A stretch of DNA of 64,000 nt, taken from Balaenoptera acutorostrata (Eukaryota; Chordata; Mammalia; Artiodactyla; Balaenopteridae). Shown piece after piece: positions 25,750 through 40,075 of this stretch (position 1 is its first letter; each line of letters starts with the position of its first letter). Both the position numbers and the translations under genes were made by a program. The notes under the pieces are model-generated. The model was not told where the DNA came from, made no database searches, and worked only from the letters and a program-made list of their open reading frames with translations. The stretch lies in contig NC_080066.1 in NCBI RefSeq assembly GCF_949987535.1, positions 127,824,335 to 127,888,334 on the forward strand. Reading direction: 5' to 3'.

Positions 25750-26370
25750 CAGCCTGACAGATTAACTAAAAAAAATCGTGGTACAGTCACATAATAGATT
25801 ATGATGCAGCCTTTTTAAATGATGATGTAATAGACCCACATTTATTGACAAAGATATTTATATTGTTAAGGAAGAAAAACATGCTAGTGAATAGCATGAA
25901 TAGCTACAACCACTATTAAAAAGTGAGTAAAACATGTTACTGAGCAGTATGTGCAGTATCACATTTTTATATAAAAAAAGACATATGCTAATGACTGATA
26001 ACAGAGAGTTTCTTAAAGGGAGAATATACATGATTCATCTTTATACTTGCAGCATCCCACACTCTATTTTACACATAATAGGAACTCAGTAAAAATGTTT
26101 ATACCAAATGTACAAATTAAGACAGTGAGGCAGTTGAGCACTGATTTATGGAAGAGAACAAGATTTACATGGGGAAAAATGTAGAGGAAAAGAAAGCCCA
26201 GAAGGAACTATACCAAAACACTAACAGTGGTTCTCTCTGAGTGTGGGATTATTGGTAAACTTTTTTTTTTTGTATATTGTTCATTTTTCATTCTTGTACA
26301 ATATGTGCTATGCATATTAGCATATTATAGTCTTCAAGAAGCCCAGAGAAAATTAAAATGTTAATGCAAT
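25750..26370 (+). repeat. Ancient L1 (L1M-type) 3' end
   Basis: Ordered old-L1 3'UTR words: TGATGCAGCCTTTTTAAATG, TTATTGACAAAGATATTTAT, GAGCAGTATGTGCAGTATCA, then CCAAAACACTAACAGTGGTT and a GTGTGGGATTATTGG block. A foreign-looking stretch at about 26000-26140 may be an insertion. No coding remains. Confidence 0.6.
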
Positions 26371-26539
26371 CTATTATCCAAAGCTCATCTGATGAAAACT
26401 CCACTTTTTAATAACAACAAGTGTATCACTCCGGACATGGTATTTTAGAAACATAGTCTTAGAAATGCTCCTCTAGAATCACTCACTCCTACAACACTCA
26501 TCACTTACAGTTTCACTGGCTAGTGAACCTCAGTGCCCT

Positions 26540-26860
26540 TGCAGTTCTTTCCTGTATTTGGCAAGTCAGGCCCTTGTCTTCTAGCACCCCCTACCTGCCC
26601 CGTGTGTTGAGATTTAGTTCAAAGTTACCACTTATGTGATGATACTTTGCCTACCCCTAGGCTGAGTTTGTTGCTCACTCTTCTTGACCACATATTATGT
26701 TATACACCCATTTAACCTGTACTCGAAGCTTCACCCTGTATCTTCTTCCATGTCTATATCCCTGACCAGATAGCTCCTTGAAGGCACAGAGTGTCTAACT
26801 CTATCTCTAAAGCCTGATGCCCTGCTTTCCTGGATGGCACAGACCAGGAAGTCATGAAAT
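26540..26860 (+). repeat. L2 LINE 3' fragment
   Basis: Contains the typical ATAGCTCCTTGAAGGCACAG block and AAAGCCTGATGCCCTGC in the L2 3' end order, preceded by a GATGATACTTTGCCTACCCC region. Confidence 0.65.
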
Positions 26861-29439
26861 AATTGAGGAAGGAAGAGGGGGAGAGAGGGCAAGAGGGTAA
26901 GAAGGGAAAAAGATTAAAATCTGTGAATATAAAAGAAATAAATGTAATAGATAAAAATCATGAACATTTTTAAAAAGTAATAAATAACAATGAAACGTAA
27001 TAATTCTATATAATTAGTAATCCATACAACTAGCAGAATCTCCTCTAAAATATATTGTTAGTATAGATTTCAGATGCAGTAGATCTTCAAATTTGTGAAG
27101 GTGTGTGAGAGATAAGAGAGTAAAAAAAGGATTCGTATAGTTTTCCTTTTCTTTCTCCTTTCCTTTAAGATTTGGATAGATAAGTTGTAAATTTAAAAAA
27201 CAAACGAACAGAAAACAAACAAAAGAGCCAATTTGAGGACATGGCATTTAATTTTGTCATGATGTTTTTATGCTCTTCTCTAATCAACTAAATTATTTTT
27301 TCTTAAAATAGTCTCACAATGAAAACGTTAAGTAGAAAAATTTGAAATGTCTGCACCTTGTGAGATTTATTCATAATGCACTTGCTAGAAAAAAGTCCCT
27401 CCTAATAAAAACACAAAGATACATTCTTTGACGTATAATCTATACACTGTCCTTGCTTTGATTTTTCTTACCTGAAATGCTACTGTAGGAGATGCTATAA
27501 TCAGAGAAACTTAAAAAACATGGTATGGCACCAAAACTTCTCGTTCCAAACATAAAAGAAATAGACAATATGAACAAACTGGTTTTCTGTCAACTTTTCC
27601 ACTGTATCACAGACTGTAAAATAAAGTAAGTATAGAAAATATAAATGCTTCCATTTCTTCATTGGGAAAGAAGGTGGGGAAATTTAATCTTCAGTTTTTA
27701 CTCAGAAAATGGCTGGCTTATTTTTCCTTACTCAGAAGAATACAGGGGAAGGTTAGTTCATCTCAACTACATGAGAAAATATCATGCTGTTTGAAACAAA
27801 GACATAAGAATATGCTTATTATGAACTTATTGGTTTAAATATGTAAATATGCATAGTGCACTTTAATAGTAGATGTTTAAACAAAAGATATACTTCTTTT
27901 AATACATTATAATTTTTTATAATAAACTAAGTAATAAGTAGAATTGTCTCCAGAAGGACAATCAGACTCATATTTTCAAGAATCTTAAAATAAGTATGGC
28001 ACTAATTTAATCATATTTGAATTTAGGGGGAGAAGTATTTTATAGCACATATGTATGTTTTAGAGTAGAGTGTATAATCTATATTTAAAGCATAAGTAAA
28101 TAAGACCAAAAATGTTGTGTTTATGAAAGTGAACCCCAGAAATCAGAAATCAAGAATTCTCACGCTGACTAGGTATATGTAAACACACGTAAAAAAGTTA
28201 CGACTCAAGTAAATAGTGAATTTGTAGACTCAACTAATCCAAATGAACCAAATTTATTGTATTATTTAACCTTCAAAAACAAGAGGTGAGGTTAAAAAAA
28301 TTATGATAGACTTGACGTGAGTTTCATCCTTGGTGATCTACTGATTGAAACTCCAAGGTTAGCTATATCCTTATTGCAGACCACACAGTTTTAAAGGAAA
28401 GATACCTCTATCACACTTGAGTGTTTTCTCAGTGTCCGAGTCAGCAGTTCTCAATTTTTTTTTTCCAACACATTACAGATTAGCTTTGTAAGCATGAGAC
28501 TTGCACATGGATATAGTCAGATTTTGAGGTTTTGAAAAATCACAGGATAATTTTACATGGAAGTAAAGAACCGAATAGTTTGCCATTGCAACCACTATCA
28601 ATGGCACATCAGTAATACCTTCTGATAATGGGCTATGGGACAAGCAGGATAAGCCTTTGGTTAAGTGAAATTGTCAGCATCTTGCAACTCCACTCCATTC
28701 TCTCCCATTCAATCAAGTACCTTCAATGTAAGTGAGAAAAATATCAATACTGTAATCTGTATTTTAAAACCTCCATACACTAATAGTGGAACTATTCTAA
28801 TTCTCATGCACCTCATAGCTGATTTGATGAGCACACACTAAGATTTGGAATAACTGCCTTAATACATGGAATTTTTAAGAATAAGTGATCATTGAGAGAT
28901 ATTCATATGATGATATAAGGTACATTTGAGAATTCCCTTCAACTTAAAAATAATTCTAATCCAAATCTCCAAAATACTTTCTAAACTAATAAGCTTGACC
29001 CATTTTCTTAATAATTATATGTCAATTAAAATGTATAGTAAGATGTGCTTGAAAAATAGTCAAGGTGACAAAACAAATCCAACATGCTAAAGACTCCTCA
29101 TTTACTAATGGATTTGCTCATATTTACTTTCTTTTAGAGACCATGACGGGTAACAATATTTGATGAAAGACAGAGACACTCTAGAGCTCATTTCTCATGA
29201 AAGGAATGAAGGTTGCCAATGGATACTTCCTGTTTTGTAAAAACACAGAGACAATATGGTGATTTATATGATATGCAGCACATAGAGTATTTTTGCAATT
29301 GTTGTCATTTTAAAATATGCAGAACTTCCCTGAGCCAAAGGTTAATATAATAATATATTGCATTGCTGCACTTCCTTCTGAATTACCTTCCCCCGTATAA
29401 ATGAATCACTAAAATCTAATTGACAAATGCTTCTTCCTC

Positions 29440-30010
29440 CTCCTAAAAAAATCTTACCATTTCTGAATTAATCTTTCTTAAAAATCCTATTATTCTACCA
29501 TTCAAATAGCTTTAGTAGCTCCCCATTTTCTAGAACGTCTAAATCCCATTGTTTATTTTCTGTTTTACCTGCCAAGCCTTATTAAGCCATAGTGCTTCTG
29601 TGAAAAGCTCGTTATTCAGTTTTGATAGGTCTCTTGGTCTGCTTAACACTTGGCTCATTCCCTACTCCTTGCCTTCCTTCCTTACTGCTTGCTTTCCTTC
29701 CTTCACTCCAGGAATGACTTTCCCGTCATAATACCCATCCAATGATTTCCCATTCTTCTAAGACCCAACTGAAACTTCCTGTTCTCTTAAGTCTCCTGAT
29801 TTCTGTAACTTTTATTCATCCTCCATGTCTCTGAATTATAGTGTATCTGATTTATTCTATGTCATGACAAAATGTCTACTCTTTTACATATGTAGCCAAA
29901 ACATTCTGAGGTCAGTACTAGGCTTTATCTATTTCCTCAGAAAATAGCTCCCACAACATGTGATATTTTAAAGTATTTTAGAGGTGCTTAATAAATTCAT
30001 GATTGATTGA
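29440..30010 (+). repeat. L2 LINE 3' fragment
   Basis: Runs from a TAGCTCCCCATTTTCTAGAA block through AAGACCCAACTGAAACTTCC to the terminal GGTGCTTAATAAATTCATG and a TGATTGATTGATGG end. This is the normal L2 layout. The short frame at 29549-29731 lies inside it. Confidence 0.7.
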
Positions 30011-30700
30011 TGGAGCATCAATCAAGGTTACTAAGCAACCAAAGTAAGAAAACTATTAATGAATAATCACCTCTTGATTATCAAAGGCTTAATTATAAAG
30101 TATATAAATTTCAAGATCATTTTCACACATCAACTCTTTCTATTTTTAGTTTAAAAAAACACAAAAACAATAGGTTTTCATAAAGTTAGCACGTATACTA
30201 GATTTTAATTTGGGCATAATAATGAAAGAGGGAGGTAAAATATTGGAAGTATTTGGTAGTATTGAGTAATTTGTCCATGCTATGGCTTTCCTCTATCATC
30301 AATTTTAAAAAACGGCTAGTTAGCTCTACAACAGACCATTTGGACCCATATTCTAAGACTTGTATTACTTACAGTCTTGTGGGTAAATCATATATGAAAT
30401 AGGCACTTATTTTTCAACATGCCATCATACCATATGGTAAGCCTACTGTTTTTGTCCATAATATGAATAAGCATAAATATATCTCTTATCATACTCTATA
30501 AATAAAAACTGCCTTTTCTGCACTGACATACACACTTTTTTTTTATTGACTCACCTATAATAAATGAGGAGATGCTAATAAAACAGGATTGACAATGTTT
30601 TACAAATCTAGCTACAGAGAAAGAAGAAAGCATGTATTAAAAACAAACCTGAGGTTAAAATAGCACGGTGTTCGCATTTTGAAATTCTTAGGGGAAACGT

Positions 30701-30746
30701 GCATGCACACACATGCACACACATACACACACACCCACACATGCAC
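30701..30746. repeat. Impure (CA)n repeat
   Basis: CACACACA interrupted by ATG and CCC. Confidence 0.85.
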
Positions 30747-32374
30747 AATCCTTATTTTTTAAAGAGTTATAGAAAATCTTATTACAATGGTATTGTTAGT
30801 TATTTGAAACATATGGGGAGAGGCAGGATCCTGAAGCGTAGCAACTCTGGAGAGTTTAGTATTAGAAGATGGAGGACATGCAGTGCCATTCAATCAGGAA
30901 AACAGGTTTGGCAGGCAACAGTTATGGCTGTTCCAATTTCCCTCTCCCAGCAGGTGTTGCTATGGCACAAGAATAGCCTCTGAGGGATTCAGTGGAACAT
31001 AAAGTGTAAGATGAAAGAGCAAAAGAGAAAATCATTCTTTGAGTCGCATTCATATTTTCTCTGCTACACAAGCTAACAAGGCCAGTTGCAAGTAAATACA
31101 GGTTCTATTCTTGCTGCCTCATAAACAGATAAATGAAGGGGACCTTAAGCTGGGGTTGCTTATGTAGCATTTGCTTAAGTTTAGTTTTCAAGTATCTTGA
31201 ATTGCTATGATCTTCACATAATTTGGTTTGCTAACTTGAGCTTATAGTAAAATATTTTCTAGAATCATTAATGTAAATCTATATCAACAAGACAATTTTT
31301 TACTGACATTTTTGGGAAAAGATGTGAAAGCATACTTTTTTTCTGAGTTTAACCTCCCTTTCCTGACTTATTGTATGTGTTTCTCATGTACTGAAGTACA
31401 GAAATGAACGACGGTCACTGACTAATTATGTAAAGTCTCGCATGTGAAAAACTTGTTTTCTTTGAGACAACTAAATAAAAAAACAGGACCAAGATAATTC
31501 TGCTTGCTAGTGACTCGAATTATGTTAACATTTTAGCAAGCTAGGAATCTGAACTAGACTGAGAAGACCTTGCTTTTTTTCTGTAATAAGAAAGGAGATA
31601 CTATAATAGTCAAAACCTCAAAGTGCTAAGATCTTTAATTACTAAGATATGACCAGGTCATTTGATGAAAAGATAATCAATCTATAATCATTTCTGGGAA
31701 ATAGGGGACCAATTCCTCAACTTAACTCTCTACTGTTAATCAAGTTCCATTTCATGTTTGGTATATATTTTTTTCAATAATGCAGAGTAAAGGTGGAAAA
31801 CTATAGTTAATTGGGTATAAACAATTGATTAAGAATTTAAAGTTGAAAAGTTGAATACCACATTCTATACATGCATTATACAGAGTAAAGGTAACAAACA
31901 GGAAAGAGTCCAATAGCTTAAAAGTTAGCTCAGAGATTCCCAAATTCCTGGAATCCTGATATTCCATTACACATTTGTGTTCTTGCCTACTCACTCTTGA
32001 AAATGGCGCCATGATTTATCCAAATATATTTAAATGTGTGTATAAATGCACTATCCCTTAAATTAACATTATGGGAGTAACAAAAGCAGAACTGCATGTA
32101 TGAAAACTTATGCCCTAGGCTGGAGCTATTACCGATTCATTTTAATACACATTTTTGAGCCCCTCAAATAGGTAAATATGCTTAAGACTGGGGGCAAGAG
32201 AGATAAATTAGACCTTTAACTACCTTTAAAACTTTCAGTATGCATTATGGAAGCTGATAAATAGGGAGAATTCTCAGTAACTGATAACTGCTCACAATCA
32301 TTTTTAAATCAGAAGGCCTTTTTTAATTGACATGTATAGTCTGGAAGAGTTGTAAGTGTACAAGATTAGAAATT

Positions 32375-32500
32375 TGACTTGGACACAGGGCCTAACCACT
32401 TACTAGCTGTGCAATCTTGGATTGTCTTAATCTGTTTTCTCATCAGCAAATAAGGCTGAGGAAAAGGAGAATTTAATGAGAATTTAAAGGTAAAATGGCA
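32375..32500 (+). repeat. MIR SINE fragment
   Basis: CTAACCACTTACTAGCTGTG then CAATCTTGGATTG and a TTTTCTCATCAGCAAATAAG block matches the forward MIR core. It lies just upstream of a second MIR in the same orientation. Confidence 0.6.
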
Positions 32501-32554
32501 TAATGCACATTAGAGCATCCTCTGAAGTGTAAAGTATTTCAAGTTGTGTAATAT

Positions 32555-32800
32555 ACCTGTAAAGAGCAAGGCTCAGGTCTGGCAGCCTAGATTCAGATCT
32601 TAGCTCTACCACTTATTAGCTGCATGACCTCAGGAAAGCTATCTAGCCAGTATCTCTCAGTTTAAGGAAAGTGAATATAATATTACCTACTTCAATTTTC
32701 TTTTTTTAGAATTAAGCAGTATAATACACATAAAATCTTGAACACAAGGTCTCTCATATAGTAAACACTCAATGTATGTTAGTTATTATATTTTCTCCTC
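32555..32800 (+). repeat. MIR SINE, nearly complete
   Basis: From AAAGAGCAAGGCTCAGGTCT through TAGCTCTACCACTTATTAGC, TGCATGACCTCAGG, and TATTACCTACTTC to the 3' CATATAGTAAACACTCAATG. All MIR blocks are in order; a short T-rich tract interrupts the 3' half. Confidence 0.8.
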
Positions 32801-33500
32801 AATGTCTTTTATTATGGTGATATCAATGACTGTATTTTATTGTTCTGCATATATTTCTATATTGAGGGCAAATATTTTGTTTTATTCATACCTGTGATGT
32901 CTCAAGTACTGAACATGGGTACACATCGGGTCAACAAAATATTTTATAAATTTGATATATATATATATCTCATTACCATTGACAGCTGTCTTGGAAATAT
33001 GCATTCATTTACGATGAGGACACTATTTGAAGAAGATAACATTTTGGAAAGGACAGGAGTGAACCTTTTTAATCTGAGTAGTCAGAGGCATCCCCCAAAG
33101 CCATCCAAGGAAAGAAGGTGCAGATTTCTGCCGTTAGTTATAATAATTTGAACCGTGTGTTTGGACTGTATTATAAAATGGCACATAATACAGATATCCT
33201 AGCGCCCATTCTATTCCTATGAAGTAATGAGGTTTGGACATTCCTCAATACATCTCTCTCTCTCTTACGAAGATGACAAAATGTCATTGCTGTACATTTT
33301 CACAAAGGTCAGGGTGTTGCCATGAAAACTGGGAACCAATAAGTAAAAAGGAACTGTCTGATCATGTTAATTATGTGATTGCTTTCCTGTGGGTGAAGGA
33401 ATTCTAAATTAAAAGGATAAGCTATAAATTATATATCAAAAGTGCAATGAAAGCATAGCAAAAGAAAGATGCTTTAAAGAAATCCACAATTTATTTTATT

Positions 33501-33757
33501 TTCTAGAGGAGGGGGCCCCAATCCCTGGGTCGTGGACCGGTACTGGTCCGTGGCCTGTTGGGGAACCGGACCACACAGCAGGAGGTGAGAAGCGGGCGGG
33601 TGAGCAAGCGAAGCTTCATCGGCCGCTCCCCATCTCTCACATTACTGCCTGAACCATCCGGCCCCCTCCTCCCCGCACCACGCTCAGTCTGTGGAGTAAT
33701 TGTCTTCCATGAAACCTGTCCCTGGTGCCAAAAAGGTTGGGGACCGCTGTTCTAGAG
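33501..33757 (+). mobile_element. hAT-family MITE with perfect 8-bp target-site duplication
   Basis: The 241-bp body (33509-33749) starts GAGGGGGCCCCAATCCCTGG and ends GTTGGGGACCGCTG. These are degenerate inverted termini of the CAGGGGTCCCCAAC type. Identical octamers TTCTAGAG flank it at 33501-33508 and 33750-33757, the hallmark of hAT insertion. The interior is CpG-rich and carries no transposase, so it moved in trans. The 65-codon frame at 33558-33755 is element sequence. Confidence 0.92.
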
Positions 33758-35034
33758 CAACTGTTGCTCACAGTGATAAACTCTTCAATGCCTAATGGCT
33801 AGAAAAATCAATTTACTTCTATAATAAAAAGGCCATTTGTCTCCTTGTAGAATCCATCTGACGTTGTTTGGCCTCTTATACATGATAACTCTGAACAATG
33901 CCTGTGGTTTACAAATTCCCTAATTAAATCACTGATTATGTACTACTGAATATGCCTTATCCTGTGGAAATAGACACTATCACCATTTTAATAAACATTT
34001 TGACATAAAATGAAGCTGGCTCTTTCATGCTTTGTCAAGAGCAAAGTGAAATAACCAGTGAACACAATGTTCCATCAACAGATCAGGACCACATGTTCTT
34101 TAGAGCAAATGAGGTTTAATTAACAGATCCATTAGCAGAGAACTGGTCAGTTAAAACATAGGAGAAGGGTTTTCTTATAACACATGGACACTTTATTAAC
34201 AAATATTCTACAAATGCATGATTGTATTTTATGATCCATTCTGCCCGTCTGTAGAAGTATAGAATGCTACAGTAAAAATATGGGCCTGATTTTAAAACCA
34301 CATTAAAAACTCATATAACGTCATTGATTGGAATGATATATAACTCATTCTAAGCTAATAAGTGTGTGAATAGAGTTTAGTACCATTTTATTAATATAGT
34401 TTTACATTCCATTTTATTCCTAAGCAAGGATATTTCCATTTAAATGTCAACTAAATACATTCTGTTTACAAGTATTATTTAGATAGTCTTGGTGAAAGTG
34501 GACTACTTATGTTTCATTTATAGTGAACTGTAATTCATACTAAATGCATTTTAGAGTGCAGACATTTGAACTCCTTGTCATTTTATTATTTCTACTTCAC
34601 GTATTTAAATTACCAATATATTTCATACTGTGCATAGAACCTTTTTTTAAAGTGCAATGATATGCTTTTAATTTCACATCTTTTTAAATCTCATCATTAT
34701 TATGGTAGAACATCCCTAAAATTTGGGAAATTCTGATGTATTTACCTGATTTATTTATGTACTCAGAGGAATCTGGTGCCCTCAGTTCTTCCCTTCCCCT
34801 GCAAACTATTGTCTTGTCTCCTTATCTAAAGCTTTCAGTTCTGAGCCTAGGCTGTCTCTTAGGCTGACTTTCACCCAACAGGACCACCCAGGCTCCAATT
34901 CTTTAGTCAGAGAGGTAAGAAGGCAGACATGCCATGATTTGGGTTTCCTGAAATGGATTCACTTAACAAAAATATTTACATTTCTCACAGCTTATCCCTG
35001 GAGTCTGAAATCTCATTACGTGTGCTTGCTCCGT

Positions 35035-35110
35035 TGAGAAGCTGTGTGTTTTGTGTAAAGAACCTGGGTTTTGCAGTCAGAATTGACCTATGTTCAACAC
35101 TTTGAAATGC
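35035..35110 (+). repeat. Possible MIR fragment
   Basis: GAACCTGGGTTTTGCAGTCAG followed by GACCTATGTTCAAC resembles the tRNA-related MIR head. Short and uncertain. Confidence 0.35.
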
Positions 35111-37482
35111 ATCAGCATATGCTAATGTTTTGCTTCTCAAATTGGGTGTGGTTATATATGTGTGTAAACTATTTGAGCTTCATGCTTACAATTCATGCAT
35201 TTTTCTATGTTTTTGTTACGTTGCTATGAAAGTTAAAAAAAAAATTCTTCACCATAGACAATGTGATCTACACTTGCGTGCTGCAAGTTTTAATGTATAG
35301 ACTAGGGTTACTTTAATATGTAATTCATGCCACTCAGGAGTACACATCCCTAGATGTGGTTAGGCAGCATTTTAAAGACACAAACCCTGGGTCCACTCTT
35401 CTCAGGAAGCTAGAACAAGACAAGTATCATCATGTTGAGTTGCCCTAGAGAATTTTTAACCTAGCATAACGCTGAAAGTGGTCTCCTTTGGTGAAATGAA
35501 TATTGCTCAATCTATGCACCTAGGTTAGAATAGGGTAAGGCCATGCCCCATTTTAGTGAGAGGAATATGAGATGGGCAAATGGGACCTGACATCCTAACA
35601 CTCTTTGAAGTGGTGTTCTCAGAGTAGGGGAGAGTGTTGTGCCCCACTATCAACCCAACACATGGTCACATGAACCAACTAGAATATTACCTGAATTCCT
35701 TTTAGAATATTTTAATACCTGCCTACAGTGTGATCTTTTGATGCAAGGCCCTTGTCAAAGGCCATAACTGAATATCAGACTCACCTGCGATAGTAAAGGG
35801 ACATACCCATGTAACGTAAGATGCTGCAAGCTTATACTGAATTTGGAATCTGAGACTGTAAACTTGAATCAGGTTATGGTTATAGGAAGTGAACAAGTAC
35901 CTAAGCTTTGGGATCCCATTTCCCTCTCTATAAATGGAAGGCACTAGGTAATCTATAAACATCCTCAGTATTTAAAAACGATGCCAATAACTGAGACATT
36001 TAGAAATCTTTTTAAAATGTTTTACAAAATAGGTATATGGGGACCTGCTCCAATAATCTTTTATTTTTATTTAAAAATAGATATTCAGAATTCATAAATA
36101 TCCTCAAATTGTGCCACCAAAATCCTAATTGTAATGATTTTCTAAATTTATTTAATCTCTTTGCTAAGCTCACTGATATCCCACAATGAAGGATGAAAAA
36201 TTAAGACTGTAAAAACTAATGAGGCCCTTTTTATATATTAAAATGAATTCATTTGTAAGCAGATTTTCAGGGGAAAGTCCTTTGCATTAATGGTAGTTCT
36301 AACTTCTATTTTGGAGCTATTGTAAGAAATAGCTTTAAGACATTCCAAACTGTAAAATGAAACTTAGTCACTACAAACAAATTATATCACTATAATAATT
36401 GTTCTATCTAATTCCAGAAATCTAGGATTCTAGATCTTTTGCTATCACATAGACCAAAACGGCGATCAAACTGTTAGTCTATGGATCTAGTCTCTATGGC
36501 TACTTCTATTTATTTCTCTGTTGTTCAATTGATAATGGTAGCTTGGTAGTGTCATCTAAAATTGACATAAAAATTCCAAGTGTTATCATAATCATATCAA
36601 TAGTGAATCTAATACCACTCACCACATTTCTATCTTCTCCTCTTGTCAAGAGATGCAGAGTGAGTCCTGGTATTGTAGCTTTAAATAATATACCCTGATT
36701 TACATCCATTCTCAACTATAAGTTTGATGGAGACATTTATTCTTCATCAGTTAATGAATATAATTTTCATAATTCTTTCTTTAACTTGTGTAAGTTATTG
36801 CTAGTTATTATAATATTAAGTACAAATTATGGAACTAACTAATTGTGTTCACTCCTCTGGATTAGAAGAATCTCTATTCAGTCATTTAAAATTCAAATAG
36901 TTTCCACGTCCCCATTGCTTGCATTTATAAGTGGATGAGGGTATAGGAAACATAAATTGGGCATTCTTTCCTATTTCTCATTGACCTGCTCTTATCTCAA
37001 TGTAATCTGGGAATTTCAAAAGGTGTTTAATTCTGCCAAGTGAAGGAAATCCTCAACACATGACACAGTAATTAGACAATAGCTAATTAACCACTGTTAA
37101 ACTATGGCTTGTAAGGTAGAATCTTGGTTCTGATAGTTGGGGAAGAAAGTGCTGGATATTTTAAGATGATAATTGGAGGAAAATCGTAAATCCGATGTTA
37201 TTTTCATAATTAGATAGATTCAGTTTTATGAGAAAATTCAATATAAAAACATGATTAATGTTTATTCAACTACTACAGAAAATAGAGTTAATTTAATGCA
37301 GCCAATCTTTGCATTTATGCTCTCCCCAAAAATAAGCAGTATAAATACTGATATAATTTATGCTTCTCAAAACAACTTATAACTTCCTGACAAGGCCAAC
37401 TAAAAATGTTTCAAATATCCTTCTCACTTTTGTAAATGATCTAATTGAAAAGAGAATTAGTGTAATTGTTGCTGTCTGTAAA

Positions 37483-37530
37483 TCTCTTTCTCTCATTCTC
37501 TCTCTCTTATTTTCTCTCTCCTTCCTACCC
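37483..37530. repeat. CT-rich low-complexity tract
   Basis: CTCTTTCTCTCATTCTCTCT-like pyrimidine run. The frames on both strands across it are compositional artefacts. Confidence 0.8.
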
Positions 37531-37911
37531 ACCTTCTCTCCTTCAATTTCCAATCCTTTCACTTGAAGAAATATAAGAGCTCACTTCCACTATCAAATTC
37601 CATGCATCAATATTAAAGTACCTGAAACAAATATAATCTTCACATGCTGATGAAAAGGTATTGAAGGCTCTAAAGATGCTGTAAATACAGGAAGTTTTCC
37701 ACTGGATATTCCCCTCTTTCATTTGGTTTCCACTGACCACTCTTTTTTTCCATTTTCTTCATGGTTTCTGCTTTTTCCACCATGTCCTTGGACATTTTGT
37801 TTGTTTGTTTTTGCTTCACACTCTCTTCTTGGATAAGCTCATCCACTTCTAATTAAGGCAACTGCTTGTGAAGTCCATGTTCTACTTCTGACCTTTCTCT
37901 CGATTATTAAA

Positions 37912-38545
<634 letters not shown>

Positions 38546-38573
38546 TCAGCCCCTCATTCAGACCTAACATTCC

Positions 38574-38600
38574 TCAGAATGTGGCATTACCACATTCTGA
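38574..38600. repeat. Perfect 11-bp inverted repeat with 5-nt loop
   Basis: TCAGAATGTGG (38574-38584), loop CATTA, CCACATTCTGA (38590-38600). It could fold into a short hairpin in either strand's transcript. No T-run or factor site around it suggests a function. Confidence 0.9.
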
Positions 38601-38954
38601 ACTGAAGTATAACATTTTGGAATCATAGAAGCGTAACACACTTTGGGAGGAGAGGAAGAACTCATCTAAGCAAATGGCTTTCAACTGTATGTTTTGAATA
38701 CTGTGTGCACATGTATGTGTTTGTGAACTTAAGTCAGAATCCCCTGTCCAAATTTAATCGTAGATAGAAGTTCTATATATAAAAGAGAGATATATTTTGT
38801 TCTATGTGAAATGGCAAGGGAAATAAAAAAGGGTAAAATTCTCATCTGGTTACTTCCCTTCCCCTCACAGTTCAGTAGACCCTGAGAATAGTTTTTAAAA
38901 ATCTCTAGTTGCCATTGGAACACCATTTAGAAATCAGTTACCTAGCTGATCCCT

Positions 38955-39055
38955 TTATTCTACAGATGGAAAGCTTTAGGGTCCAGCCAGACATAAGGTT
39001 GCAATGCTATTAAGTGGTAAATTTGGGCCTGGACCCAAGTCCAGGGCTCTGCACA
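38955..39055 (-). repeat. MIR SINE fragment
   Basis: TTCTACAGATGGAAAGCTTT, then GCTATTAAGTGGTAAATTTG and CCTGGACCCAAGTCCAGGGC: the inverted MIR core and tRNA head. Confidence 0.65.
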
Positions 39056-39719
39056 CACTAAGCTGCCTGATGTCAATCAGGCACTCTCACAATTGACTTG
39101 AGAGCACTGGTCACTGACTTAACTGCCCCTTAACGAGGTTGTGAGTGTCCCTCAGCACCTCATCTGATTCCTATCAACCTCTTCAGCTGAATAAATAGTC
39201 TCCCCCCCAAACCTGACCACCACACACACACTCGAATGGGCAGACTCTTTTTTTCTTATATTCCTTTTTTTCCACTCTATTTCCTCAAACTCTTTCTTAA
39301 AAGTATCCTAAAGCCGTGGTGGAGAGAAAAGGAACTAAGATGTAAAGAGGTTACCTGACTTCTCAGATGTAGTTTATGAGCGAGTCTCATGCTTCTTCTA
39401 CCAGCTAAGCCTTCTGTATCTTTCCCTCTCTCACCTGACACATCCATAAAGTAATACATATCTCCACTGCCTTAATTTACTTCCTAATAAAAATTTTCTG
39501 CCTCCTCTCTCACATTATCACTAACTGACTCACTGAACACCTCCTCACAATGCAAAGGTAGTCTACAATGTTGGGAAAACAGAGGAAAAGTTTTCTTTGC
39601 CCAACTGACTGATTGCGAAGCTTCTGAAATGTCTTCTGAAACTCTCTTCTATTTCTCCACCGTCTTTCCTCTGTCTCTTTTTGGAACACTGCAGATTCAT
39701 CCAATGAATAGGCCCTCCT

Positions 39720-40075
39720 GACACCAATCTGATTATGCTGCTACCTTGATAAAATTCTGTGGTCGTTCTTGACTGTGTGAAGGAGATCTAATTAATTCAT
39801 TTCCTCCTAAGATCTAGTGCCAAATAATCCCCATTCTTAATCCAGCTCAGATGCCGCCTGCTCTATGGAACTCCTGCTGAATAGATTCAATAATTTCATC
39901 CTGTATGCTTCTATATCACTCTGATAATTTACAAAGCAAATACTTGACTTTATCTGTTAATAAAAATTTTCAAGTGTATGGGATATAAAATCCATGAACT
40001 AGACCTTATACATTTTTATTTCTTCCTATAGTCCCTTTCCTATAGTGGTTGTTTAATAAATATTTTGGGGGGTTG
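39720..40075 (+). repeat. L2 LINE 3' fragment
   Basis: Ordered L2 blocks: CTGATTATGCTGCTACCTTG, CAGCTCAGATGCCGCCTGCT, GGGATATAAAATCCATGAAC and the 3' terminal GTGGTTGTTTAATAAATATT. Confidence 0.75.
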
